Positions 53,664 through 62,030 of a DNA stretch of 64,000 bases are shown here, piece by piece. The position numbers were made by a program, and so were the translations under genes. The notes under the pieces were generated by a model. That model was not told the origin of the DNA and did no database searches. It saw nothing but the letters and a program-made list of their open reading frames with translations. Position 1 is the stretch's first letter, and every line of letters begins with the position of its first letter. This DNA is from Marinifilum breve (lineage in GTDB: Bacteria; Bacteroidota; Bacteroidia; Bacteroidales; Marinifilaceae): positions 248,001 to 312,000 of the forward strand of contig NZ_QFLI01000004.1 in the NCBI RefSeq assembly GCF_003202155.1, read 5' to 3'.

Positions 53664-54831
53664 TTTTTTTATTCTCTTCTTTAATTGAAAGGTAAAAATC
53701 AACCGCTCTCTCGTTATAAATAGAAGAATAAACCTTTCTATTTTCGTTGTAGCTTATTGGATTCTTACTCATTAAATTTTCTATTGATTCTCTATATTCC
53801 TCTTTTACTAAACGTAACACATACAAAGAAAAGTATTGTGCTGTCTTATAGGATTTTTCCACAACCTCAATTGATGGGTTATAATATGTTTGTAGAGCCG
53901 ATTCAATTGCTGGAGTAAACTTGGTTACTTCCATTAAAGGAAAATCATCATCGTAAAATACTTCACCAATTTTGTTATGCCTAGAAGATTCGTCAAAATG
54001 AACATATTTGTTTCGTATGGTCATAAGTTCTTGTGAATCTTTTATTTCTTTACTTTCTAAATTTATGTCCTGACTAAATAATACTGAATAGAATTTTAAA
54101 TTCTTGAGTTTATCAGAAAAAGAAGATTTCAAGTGTTTATTTAGCACATCTGGATACTTTTTTAAATCCTCTGTTACTCCAATTCTGATTATAAGATTTA
54201 AAAATGATTCAATTTGGAATGCAGCATTCAAAAGCATTGACTTTCCAAGTGTATGAAATTTCACACTCTGACCTATAAACCTTTGTGCATTATCAGTATA
54301 AGCTTCTATTTCAGATTGATTCATTACATGAATCCTAGGGCATTTGGGGATTTCTAGATTTAATTTTTCGATTTCACTCCATAAGTAATTTACACATTCT
54401 TTATAGCTTCGATAATGATTAATGTAAACAGTATGTTTGTCAAAACTGCTTTTTGCTTCTTCTATTTCTTTTGCATATTTCGCAATGTTTATTTGAAGGA
54501 ATTTATTTAAATCAAACTCTGGAATTGTTACTGAGTGCATTGCTTCTACAATAGAAGAAGTTCTCCAAATATGAATAAATCCAAGTTCCGATTCTAAAAC
54601 AAAATCCCACCAAATCATATTATCCAAAGGTTGTCCTTGTTGTAACTGGGTATAAAGTCCATTTGGATGTTTTGATACCATTTGTTTGAGTAATGAATAA
54701 ATCTTAACAGCATTTATGGTAATGGGAGAGATTCTAGTTGTTGTTTTTTTAGATTTATTCTTATCAATATAGAATTCGTAAAACTTTAGTGGTTTATTAG
54801 TCCATTCCTTTATGTCATAATAGTTATTCAC
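53656..54831 (-). CDS. Orphan 391-residue protein with HEPN-like motif in cassette-like array
   Basis: A long helical cytoplasmic protein with a GTG start (NNYYDIKEW...). I do not recognise the whole family. Near residue 270 the sequence MTIRNKYVHFDES fits the R-x4-6-H motif (Arg-Asn-x-x-x-His) of HEPN domains, many of which are RNases in toxin or anti-phage systems. The preceding helices (AAFQIESFLNLIIRIG) fit the HEPN bundle. The gene is bounded by GCACCTAAC (54871) upstream and TTAGGTGC (53656) at its end, where the stop codon TAA is embedded. A defence role is inference. Confidence 0.5.
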   Translation of the reverse strand: MNNYYDIKEWTNKPLKFYEFYIDKNKSKKTTTRISPITINAVKIYSLLKQMVSKHPNGLYTQLQQGQPLDNMIWWDFVLESELGFIHIWRTSSIVEAMHSVTIPEFDLNKFLQINIAKYAKEIEEAKSSFDKHTVYINHYRSYKECVNYLWSEIEKLNLEIPKCPRIHVMNQSEIEAYTDNAQRFIGQSVKFHTLGKSMLLNAAFQIESFLNLIIRIGVTEDLKKYPDVLNKHLKSSFSDKLKNLKFYSVLFSQDINLESKEIKDSQELMTIRNKYVHFDESSRHNKIGEVFYDDDFPLMEVTKFTPAIESALQTYYNPSIEVVEKSYKTAQYFSLYVLRLVKEEYRESIENLMSKNPISYNENRKVYSSIYNERAVDFYLSIKEENKKST

Positions 54832-54870
54832 TTCTTAAAATTATTTGAGTTCGTTGTTGTCTCTAAAATT

Positions 54871-54980
54871 GCACCTAACTTGTGTATAACATCAATATTG
54901 CTCTTACCCCACCGATATGTCATGATAAGAGCAATAGCTTATGTTTGTCAACCAAATCTACAAAACAAACCTCGCTTAAC
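54871..54980 (-). other. attC-like cassette recombination site A
   Basis: The plus strand begins with GCACCTAAC, whose complement contains GTTAGGT, a perfect fit to the integron core GTTRRRY. An inner perfect 10-bp stem, ATTGCTCTTA / TAAGAGCAAT (54896 and 54925), is extended by partly matching outer arms. A second core-like GCTTAAC (RYYYAAC) lies at 54974-54980, near the end of the VanZ gene. Confidence 0.5.
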
Positions 54981-55018
54981 AAAAGAATAATTCGAGAAAT
55001 AAGATGGAGAAAAACCTA

Positions 55019-55588
55019 TTAACGTTTCCGTCGAGATTGACGCAAAGCCGTTTTCTTTCTGATCCATTGCCACAGCAAGCTGGCACCAATGGCCATACCC
55101 GCAGCCAAACCATTAAAAAGAAAATCGGCCATATCGAACACGCGGCGTGGAATAAACACCTGCACACATTCGTCGAACACTCCAATTAAAAAGGAAAGCA
55201 GCAATGTTAATAGTGCAATTGTAAAGCCTTTGTACTTGTCCTTGTATCGTTCGAGCATGGCACGATGTATAAAAACGGTAAGCACCGAATATTCTATCAG
55301 GTGAGAACGCTCGGCCAATCCGAGGCGAAGGAATAACATCATGAATACTGCCAAAATACCAAGTACGGTAACGGTATCGTTCTTGTCTTTGGCTCGGCGA
55401 AAGGTGTGCAAAATAACTGTAGTCCCAATAATAATCATGCACAGAATAAAAATAAGAGCCTCCATATTTTCGGCGCCTAGCTTTTGTAGCAAAGGAAATC
55501 CAAAAATCAAACTGGTTAAAATGGCTAGCCATACCAACAGTACGTATAGCCACAATCTTTTTTCAAGTGATGATTTAAATAAAGGCAT
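55019..55588 (-). CDS. VanZ-family membrane protein
   Basis: This 189-residue protein has four to five hydrophobic helices and the VanZ-like pattern: RLGLAERSHLIEYSVLTVF in the middle, then LIGVFDECVQVFIPRRVFDMADFLFNGLAAGMA. The family is named from VanZ (teicoplanin resistance), but most members have unknown roles. The ATG at 55588 gives a normal N-terminus (MPLFKSSLEKRLWLY). The basic tail is cytoplasmic. It lies just upstream of the cassette-like array on the same strand. Confidence 0.82.
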   Translation of the reverse strand: MPLFKSSLEKRLWLYVLLVWLAILTSLIFGFPLLQKLGAENMEALIFILCMIIIGTTVILHTFRRAKDKNDTVTVLGILAVFMMLFLRLGLAERSHLIEYSVLTVFIHRAMLERYKDKYKGFTIALLTLLLSFLIGVFDECVQVFIPRRVFDMADFLFNGLAAGMAIGASLLWQWIRKKTALRQSRRKR

Positions 55589-55753
55589 AGTCTTACTTTT
55601 GTTTATTAATCTGTAAGATACCAAGCTAAAATTTAGATATCAAGCTTTTGTGCAGACTTTGCCATTATTAAATAAACACAAAGCTACGCCAACCTGAAAA
55701 TAGGCGGCGAAGCTTCTGTTTTTCGGCTTTAAAAGCACGAATTAAGTCTTGTT

Positions 55754-56584
55754 TTATTTCATCACCTTATAATGCGGCTTCGCAAAAACACGATGAGCAA
55801 CGGATTTGCTATGACAAGAGGTACAGTTCATATCGCCACTGGTATTATCGAGCTTTCCATGGCTACCATGACAAGTTAAGCAAGTTCTTGTAGTTGCATT
55901 ATGAGGATCGGCAGCCATATAATCTCCCTCGAAAAATTGGTTCAGTATGTCTACCGTTTTTTCTGCCACATCGGCCGTTAGCCTTCTGCATCTTTCAATT
56001 CTCACTTTGTCGCTTACCTTAATCCCCGAAACCTTTGTCCAGTTGGTAACCGAAGCATGGCACAATACAGAATTGGCTTGCGACAATACAATATCCGCAT
56101 CTACAAGGGGGGCTTTGGGAATAAACACCGGCAGAAATTGCTTCTCGTACCATCGAAACAGGCCAGTAATCATCTTATCTCGATTCTCCTTTTCGGGAAC
56201 AAATAAAGATATTGCCGCCGCTGCTCCATTTAGTGTTCCACAAATGCTACCATAACCACTAATTCCTCCATGTCCGTATCTCATGCTATGCAAGGGAAAA
56301 GATGCGTACGGTTCGCCATAAGCGTCAGCCAATTGCTTGATAATACTCAAAAAACAGGAGTACATACAGCCACCATCTTTGTATTTCTGATAAGCCAATT
56401 CTGCAGTAACTTGAGGATCCAAGCTGTGGTATTTCCAATCCATTTCATTGGCAACAGGAGTTAGTGGTTTGGCCTCTTGCTCACTTAAATAATCAGGTTC
56501 CGATAGTTTTTGAATTCCCCAAAAACCAATACTACCTCCCAATGCAGCTCCTGCCGCCATTTTTAATGCTTTTCGTCTATCCAT
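55754..56584 (-). CDS. Split-Soret cytochrome c-like / C_GCAxxG_C_C family protein
   Basis: This 276-residue exported protein has a twin-arginine-like start (MDRRKALKMAAGAALGG). Cys residues of the C_GCAxxG_C_C type appear in GGCMYSCFLSI, GYGSICGTLNGAAAAI and ERCRRLTADVA. Two c-type haem motifs, CLTCH and CTSCH, lie near 240 and 255, with a His-rich surrounding. Split-Soret cytochromes of sulphate reducers have the same layout. Probably a periplasmic electron carrier. The redox partner is not encoded nearby. Confidence 0.82.
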   Translation of the reverse strand: MDRRKALKMAAGAALGGSIGFWGIQKLSEPDYLSEQEAKPLTPVANEMDWKYHSLDPQVTAELAYQKYKDGGCMYSCFLSIIKQLADAYGEPYASFPLHSMRYGHGGISGYGSICGTLNGAAAAISLFVPEKENRDKMITGLFRWYEKQFLPVFIPKAPLVDADIVLSQANSVLCHASVTNWTKVSGIKVSDKVRIERCRRLTADVAEKTVDILNQFFEGDYMAADPHNATTRTCLTCHGSHGKLDNTSGDMNCTSCHSKSVAHRVFAKPHYKVMK

Positions 56585-56671
56585 TTTAATGATTTTGATA
56601 GGAGTTTATTCTCATATCCTATGATATATGTCGGAATGGATAGACAAAAGATGCAATTGGAAATTGATAAA

Positions 56672-57208
56672 TTATTTTTTGCGTTTGTAAGCGCTTTGTA
56701 CAACCTGGTCGAGGTAAACTTTCGATTCTACAAGCTCATACTCTTGTTCCTTTGGCAGGTTTCCAAACAGAGAAGTTCCCTCGCCTAAGAGAATTGGAAT
56801 CGTAGTTACAATCAGCTCATCAATTAAATCCTCTTTTAAGAAAGATTGAATGGTTTTTCCTCCATCTATGTATAAGCTTTCATAGCCTTTTGCATGAATG
56901 CTTTCAAGAATTTCCGACAGGCTTCCTTTTACCAATTCAATTTTGCCCTTGTACTTTTCCGGTACTTCGCTCATCGAGTTAGAGATTACAAAAACCGGCT
57001 TTGTGTAAGGCCAATCAATTCCAAAACTACACACCGTATCGAATGTGTTTCGCCCCATAAGCAAGGCATCTATCCTTTCTATGGTAGACATATACCCCAT
57101 ATCCAATTTCTCAGGATTTGGTATCATCTCTAACCATCCTAAACCTCCGTTGCGATCTGCAATGTATCCATCTAAACTTTGTGCTATAAAAACCAGGTTC
57201 TGCTTCAT
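56672..57208 (-). CDS. Dihydrofolate reductase-fold protein (RibD C-terminal type)
   Basis: This 178-residue cytoplasmic protein of the DHFR/RibD-C superfamily has the N-terminus VFIAQSLDGYIADRNGGLGWL, a NADPH-site LMGRNTFDTV segment and LYIDGGKTIQSFL. These YyaP/YwjB-like proteins are common and rarely have true DHFR activity. Its substrate is unknown. It lies on the same strand as the AraC regulator 70 bp upstream. Confidence 0.88.
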   Translation of the reverse strand: MKQNLVFIAQSLDGYIADRNGGLGWLEMIPNPEKLDMGYMSTIERIDALLMGRNTFDTVCSFGIDWPYTKPVFVISNSMSEVPEKYKGKIELVKGSLSEILESIHAKGYESLYIDGGKTIQSFLKEDLIDELIVTTIPILLGEGTSLFGNLPKEQEYELVESKVYLDQVVQSAYKRKK

Positions 57209-57278
57209 TTTGTATTTGTTTTAAAATTCACTGCAAAAGTCTCACTAATCTAAATGAAAAAATTGTACAAAATTTACC

Positions 57279-58034
57279 CTATTCCTTTTTCAAGGATTTT
57301 ACGAATTGCTTTGGACTTAAGCCACAGAACTTTTTGAATACCCTAATAAAATGTGACTGATCGTAGAAACCTGCATCCAAACCAATCTGAATCAACTTTT
57401 CGGCATTGTTGTTCTGCAACAAATGAATAGCATGATTCACCTGCTTTAATTTTACATATTCGCCGGGTGTTAACAGGTAATTCTTTTTGAACTTTTGAAT
57501 AAAACTTTTCTGTGAGATCGAAATGGAGAGATTAAAATCGCCGAGTGATCCTTTGCTCAAAACATTGCTTGACAGATAGTTTTCAAACTTCACCAAATCA
57601 GCATCAATTGCTTTGTTTCGAAAAAGAGGCAAGAGTTTTTGTTCTACAAGTTGATAGTTGGGTTCATTTACTGCAAACAAATGGTTGTACAGAATTTCAG
57701 AAATCTGCTCCATGGCCTTGCTTCCAAACTTCTCGATGAGCATTCCGTAACAAAATGGCTTCAGAATTAATCCTACATTTCCGTAAACACCCGATACTTT
57801 GGTCTGAAAAGGTTCTGTTTTTAAGCCTGATATAATTTGATGATTATTCGTACCTACATAATTCTCAATATTCTGTCCTTCCACCTGGAAAGTATCTCCA
57901 TAGTTGAAGATCAATTCGGTAAACATTGCCGCATGATGACTGGCCTCCAATTGAAGATTGGAAGCTTTACCCACCCAAATTAAATCAACATATTGATTCA
58001 ATGGAGAATTAGGACGATATGAATAAGAAGTCAT
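57279..58034 (-). CDS. AraC-family transcriptional regulator (DUF6597 N-terminus type)
   Basis: This 251-residue protein has an N-terminal sensor domain beginning YRPNSPLNQYVDLIWVGKA, as in DUF6597 regulators. The C-terminal AraC DNA-binding domain (about 150-250) has FNLSISISQKSFIQKFKKNY and GLDAGFYDQSHFIRVFKKFCG. Unlike the two membrane-bound AraC proteins in this window, it is fully soluble. It probably controls the DHFR-like gene downstream and perhaps itself. Confidence 0.87.
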   Translation of the reverse strand: MTSYSYRPNSPLNQYVDLIWVGKASNLQLEASHHAAMFTELIFNYGDTFQVEGQNIENYVGTNNHQIISGLKTEPFQTKVSGVYGNVGLILKPFCYGMLIEKFGSKAMEQISEILYNHLFAVNEPNYQLVEQKLLPLFRNKAIDADLVKFENYLSSNVLSKGSLGDFNLSISISQKSFIQKFKKNYLLTPGEYVKLKQVNHAIHLLQNNNAEKLIQIGLDAGFYDQSHFIRVFKKFCGLSPKQFVKSLKKE

Positions 58035-58091
58035 TGATTTGAATAATTTGAAATAAGCAGGCTACAAATCTACTCGTTTTGATCCAACTCT

Positions 58092-58469
58092 TTATGCTTT
58101 ATCTACAATCCGAATAATTTTATCCTCTTCGAAAACAAACTCAGATTTTCCAAAAATCTGTAGGATATCACCTTGCTTCATTCCATTGGGAAGATCGGTG
58201 GCTAAAGTGGCCTTATACTCAATATCAATCACCACTTTATCCAGTTGAATGTCCCAATTCTTGATAACTTGTTCTCGCTGGTTAAAACAATTCATGGCTT
58301 TTTCAGCCTGAGTATGAAATTCATCGATTCCTTCTGTTCGCAAGGTCAAAATCCCTTCTGAAATGTTCTCAAAAACTACATCTTCGTGTAAATCCATGAG
58401 CATTCCTTCAATATCGAACTGATTATAGGCCTGAATGTAATGTTCTATTACTTTTTGTAGATTTTTCAT
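58092..58469 (-). CDS. SnoaL/NTF2-like family protein
   Basis: This 125-residue single-domain protein of the NTF2-like fold has YIQAYNQFDIEGMLMDLHEDVVFENI and the closing KSEFVFEEDKIIRIVD. Such proteins may be small enzymes or ligand binders. No catalytic residue set is conclusive. It is on the same strand as, and 57 bp upstream of, the AraC-type gene. Confidence 0.8.
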   Translation of the reverse strand: MKNLQKVIEHYIQAYNQFDIEGMLMDLHEDVVFENISEGILTLRTEGIDEFHTQAEKAMNCFNQREQVIKNWDIQLDKVVIDIEYKATLATDLPNGMKQGDILQIFGKSEFVFEEDKIIRIVDKA

Positions 58470-58589
58470 GATCCTGCATTACAATAATTTAATCTGAAGC
58501 TACGAAACAAAAAATTGCTTACCAAATGTAATCTTATGATTCTCATAAACTTTTGTAATAATTTACACCTATTAAATATCAAGAATCAT

Positions 58590-58850
58590 TCCTATTAGCT
58601 TTGCTAAAGCCGCATGGCTCTTACTTTCTCCTTCGATGAGAAAGTAAGCAAAGAATCTAGGGCGTGTAAGCTCAAACCACCTATACGTGAAACCTTTAAG
58701 TGCGGCGGGGTGATCTTCGAACAAGTTCTCAGCTTCCCCGTCTTACTAGAAAGTTTTCTGTGTATAAGCAGCTTGACCTTCCAATGCCCACAAAACCTAT
58801 TCGAACAAAGTAGATGTCATTTACACCTCACTTTGTTAACTTGAAGTAAT
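58590..58850. other. Structured non-coding element between divergent genes
   Basis: This 260-bp stretch has a base composition unlike its AT-rich surroundings. It contains a perfect 11-bp inverted repeat, CTTACTTTCTC / GAGAAAGTAAG, with a 7-base loop (58620-58648), and a GCGGGG/CCCCGT pair further on. An ORF here (58614-58844) looks spurious. It resembles intergenic sequence dispersed in related genomes, from memory only. The rest of 58470-59010 is AT-rich with no clear feature. Confidence 0.4.
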
Positions 58851-59010
58851 TGAAAGAGTTTCCTACAAAAAAATCCTAAATAGCCTTAAATGCTAATCGG
58901 TATTATTTCGTAAATTTATTAAAAGGCCGATCCGCATTGAATAATACCATTCTTTAGAGCACTTCTGAACCATGCTTCTACTCACCCATTCAACTTTAAA
59001 AACATTTCTC

Positions 59011-59799
59011 ATGGACATTTTACTGATTTTATTTTCGGCAGTTGTAGTATTCTTTTTTGCAGGCGTCAGAATTATTTTCGAATACAAAAGAGCCTTAAAA
59101 TTCCGATTCGGAAAGTACATTAAGATCCTTAATCCAGGATTCCGATGGATCATTCCCATTGTAGAAACGGTTAATATTGTTGATATACGTGTGATTACCA
59201 TCAATATTGATTCGCAGGAGGTAATGACCGAAGATAATGTTCCTTGTAGCATTGATGGAGTTGTTTTCTTTAAAATAGATGATCCCGAGAAGGCTGTTTT
59301 GGAAGTGGAAGAATACAAATTTGCCATTATGCAATTGGCTCAGGCCGCTTTACGAGATGTATGCGGAAAAGTAGAGTTAGATACCATTCTGTCGAAACGA
59401 GAAGAGATGGGCAAAAACATCAAAACCATTGTTGAAAAGGAAACCCAGGAATGGGGAATCATCATTATCGATGTAAAAATTAAAGACATTCAGTTGCCAG
59501 AGAATATGCGCCGCATGATGGCCAATCAGGCAGAAGCAGAACGTTCTCGCCGTGCCCGTGTCATTCTCGCTTTAGCTGAAGAAGAAGCCGCAGAAAACCT
59601 ATTATCTGCAGGGAAATTGATTGATAAATCACCATCTGCCATTAAATTGAGATTGTATCAAACCTTGGCAAACATTGCATCGGAGAAAAACTCAACCATA
59701 CTGTTCCCATTCCCCGAAGAAGTTTTGCCACGAAATACAAAAGAATTGGAGTTGGATCCTAAACCTGAAAAAGCAAAAGGGAAAAAGGATAAGAAATAA
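59011..59799 (+). CDS. Slipin/stomatin-like SPFH-domain protein
   Basis: This 262-residue protein has an N-terminal membrane anchor (MDILLILFSAVVVFFFAG), then the SPFH/band-7 domain (about 20-185: RALKFRFGKYIKILNPGF, MTEDNVPCSIDGVVFFKI). The coiled coil around ANQAEAERSRRARVILA and the slipin C-terminus follow, with a Lys-rich tail. Slipins organise membrane microdomains and often pair with NfeD-type proteases, but none is adjacent. The ATG at 59011 places the anchor at the N-terminus; an ATG at 58972 is the alternative. Confidence 0.9.
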   Translation: MDILLILFSAVVVFFFAGVRIIFEYKRALKFRFGKYIKILNPGFRWIIPIVETVNIVDIRVITINIDSQEVMTEDNVPCSIDGVVFFKIDDPEKAVLEVEEYKFAIMQLAQAALRDVCGKVELDTILSKREEMGKNIKTIVEKETQEWGIIIIDVKIKDIQLPENMRRMMANQAEAERSRRARVILALAEEEAAENLLSAGKLIDKSPSAIKLRLYQTLANIASEKNSTILFPFPEEVLPRNTKELELDPKPEKAKGKKDKK

Positions 59800-59812
59800 T
59801 GTAAAAAGAGAT

Positions 59813-59849
59813 AAATCATCCCAAGACAATTTTTGCTTTGGGATGATTT
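59813..59849. terminator. Bidirectional terminator
   Basis: AAATCATCCCAA pairs with TTGGGATGATTT around a T-rich loop, between the convergent slipin and lipoprotein genes. Confidence 0.85.
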
Positions 59850-59859
59850 TCATTTTAAA

Positions 59860-60732
59860 TTAGTTCCTATAGCTTCCGTCAGGTAAAACGGTAGGAAATT
59901 TGTACTTCGGATCGGTAAGCAATGAATAAATATCAGGATCTTTTTCTTCTACCAATTTTTTGGTGTGCAATTTCCATTCATGTCCAATCTCAGCAGATCT
60001 ATTTTCTTGTGCACCTAAAATAGAAGACATTGCCCAGTAAAAATACTCTACGGTTTGACAATCGGCATAGCTACAAGTTTTATCATCGTATGTATACCAA
60101 GCTCCTTCCGGATAGCTTTGAGGAATTTCCAAGAATTTCCCTCCACGTGCAACATCCATAGCTTCTGCTAATGCAGTGCCTTCTTCCAAACCAAAAACCT
60201 CAGGATAAACCTTACAGTGCCCAGCAAAATTGATCAAGTGCCAAACTTCTTCCAATGATGCGTCAAACTCTCCCTTTCTGCCATTCTTCACAAAATCAGG
60301 ATTGGTTTCGTCATTACCCAAATCTTGTCCTGCCGCATCCTCAGGCATTTTTACGGTTTCCATATCCGATTCAGAAGCCCACATGAATAGAAATGCTTTG
60401 TTTTCTTTCATTTTATCAAGCACCTGTTGATTGTCAACCTTTCCATCCTCGTCGTTATCCAAATACTGAGCCATTACATTTGCTGCATGCAATAGTTTCG
60501 AATCTTTCACATTAGGTACAGCATAAATAGGAATCCCAAAAACCTCAACTTTTCGATTGAGTCCGGAAAATCCTTTATCGTTGTTCGCTACAATCTTAAA
60601 ATTGATATCATTTCCTTCCTCAACTGTATTGGTCTTGATATCGTCATCATCACTTGAACAAGATATACATGCCGTTGCTAACAAAACCGCTCCTAATACT
60701 ACCATCGAAATAAACTGCTTCATAAATTTCAT
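59860..60732 (-). CDS. Lipoprotein with EF-hand-like calcium loop, unknown
   Basis: This is a 290-residue surface or periplasmic lipoprotein. The signal leads to a Cys-rich lipobox (ATACISCSS), followed by a DDDD stretch typical of Bacteroidota surface-exported lipoproteins. An EF-hand-like loop reads DNDEDGKVDNQQ near residue 90. The conserved-looking EVWHLINFAGHCKVYPEVFG and EIGHEWKLHTKKL segments contain possible metal-binding His/Glu. Not recognised as a named family. The start could be 60732 or 60723. It is followed upstream by a membrane-bound AraC regulator on the same strand, a plausible controller. Confidence 0.6.
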   Translation of the reverse strand: MKFMKQFISMVVLGAVLLATACISCSSDDDDIKTNTVEEGNDINFKIVANNDKGFSGLNRKVEVFGIPIYAVPNVKDSKLLHAANVMAQYLDNDEDGKVDNQQVLDKMKENKAFLFMWASESDMETVKMPEDAAGQDLGNDETNPDFVKNGRKGEFDASLEEVWHLINFAGHCKVYPEVFGLEEGTALAEAMDVARGGKFLEIPQSYPEGAWYTYDDKTCSYADCQTVEYFYWAMSSILGAQENRSAEIGHEWKLHTKKLVEEKDPDIYSLLTDPKYKFPTVLPDGSYRN

Positions 60733-60824
60733 TTTTAAATTAAACTTCACACCGATCTGAAAAATCGGTTATCAAATGAACGCTCATTTTTAAAATTTAT
60801 GAAATCAAAAGTATCCCGTTGCGT

Positions 60825-61907
60825 CTATTCGGACTTTTTTAGGAGCATTTCGTACTGCTTAGGAGTAATTCCCTCTTGTGATTTAAACGTCTTGTAAAAT
60901 GTAGATTTTGAATTAAATCCAGCTTCTTCAGCTAGTCCTAATAAAGTCAATTGCGATGCTTTTGGTGAGTTCAGAAGGAGTTTGAACTCTTCTATCCTAA
61001 AATGGTTGATAAACTGGTAAAAATTCTGATTGGACTGCTGATTTATCAAACGTGAGATCTCTTTTTCGTTCATTTTTACCGATTCAGACAACACTCTTAA
61101 ATTTAGTTTGGGATTGGCAAACAGCTTTTGCTCCTTGATATGTTGACACAAATTGTCATACTCCGTTTGGTCTGCTTTTAACTTTTCTGTATCCTCTACT
61201 TCTTCATCATCTTCATGACTCTCTTTTTCATCTCTGAAAAACAACCTCTGCTTAAAAGTTTCTGATTGTGAAAATCCATTGTGTCCAATCCAAAACACCA
61301 TGAAGAAAGTTAAGATACTTGATATGATCGCAAAGTAATCTGTTATTAATTCATTTTGAATTGCTACAATATCTTCCAAGATCCAAAGTACATGAAAAGT
61401 AAAAAAGACATAAACAATTGCCTTTATCCAATGCAAGGATTTGTACTCCAAATCAGAGTAGAAATTGTTAACCATTTCGCGATGTTTGCGGATGACTGAT
61501 AAAATCAAGAATAAAATACTAAGATTAAATAGATACTCGATATAGATTAATTCATGCACATCTACTCCCAGGTAAAATAGCAAGTTCTGAATGATTCCTG
61601 CTCCAAATAGAAATACATACCAAACTTTAATGGCACTGTTCATGGTCTGATGAATGTACAGCAATAAAAAAGGAATGGTAAACAATGAAGTTTGAATAAG
61701 AATGATATTCTCATCGACTATGGATTCTGTTAGCACATCCAATACCTCACAACCCAAACACCAAAGCATTGCTGCCAAATATACATTGGCTCTTTTATTC
61801 TCCGATTTTGCCAATAAAAACAATACACCCAACATAAAAGTCATGGATGTTGTCAGAATATCGATTAACGAAAAAGGGTTGAGATCCAATTGAAATGAAT
61901 GGTGCAT
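60825..61907 (-). CDS. AraC-family regulator with multi-pass membrane N-terminus
   Basis: This 360-residue protein has about seven hydrophobic helices (about 12-215), an acidic linker (ESHEDDEEVEDTEK) and a C-terminal AraC domain (about 260-355: LRVLSESVKMNEKEISRLINQQ, GLAEEAGFNSKSTFYKTFKSQEG). Same design as the protein of 44434-45582, and the HTH regions are clearly alike. It lies 93 bp upstream of the lipoprotein gene on the same strand. Confidence 0.86.
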   Translation of the reverse strand: MHHSFQLDLNPFSLIDILTTSMTFMLGVLFLLAKSENKRANVYLAAMLWCLGCEVLDVLTESIVDENIILIQTSLFTIPFLLLYIHQTMNSAIKVWYVFLFGAGIIQNLLFYLGVDVHELIYIEYLFNLSILFLILSVIRKHREMVNNFYSDLEYKSLHWIKAIVYVFFTFHVLWILEDIVAIQNELITDYFAIISSILTFFMVFWIGHNGFSQSETFKQRLFFRDEKESHEDDEEVEDTEKLKADQTEYDNLCQHIKEQKLFANPKLNLRVLSESVKMNEKEISRLINQQSNQNFYQFINHFRIEEFKLLLNSPKASQLTLLGLAEEAGFNSKSTFYKTFKSQEGITPKQYEMLLKKSE

Positions 61908-61983
61908 ACAAGCAATATTTTATGTGGGTTTGGTTTATTAAACAGCCAAAATTAAAAAATATTACACATTGGAATCTAAAAAA

Positions 61984-62011
61984 AATCCCCTAACAAAACT
62001 GCCAGAGGATT
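61984..62011 (-). terminator. Terminator of the GH13 gene
   Basis: AATCCCCT and AGAGGATT form an 8-bp arm pair with one mismatch. An A run on the left gives U residues in the minus-strand transcript, about 20 bases after the stop at 62031. Confidence 0.7.
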
Positions 62012-62030
62012 CTTTATACTAACTCTATTT

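Noticed and set aside
51687-55000. Prophage or transposon island
   Set aside because: No integrase, transposase, capsid or target-site duplications were seen. The spacers fit gene cassettes better.
58614-58844. 76-codon ORF (MALTFSFDEKVSKES...)
   Set aside because: It lies across the hairpin element, lacks a ribosome binding site and looks like translated structured non-coding DNA.
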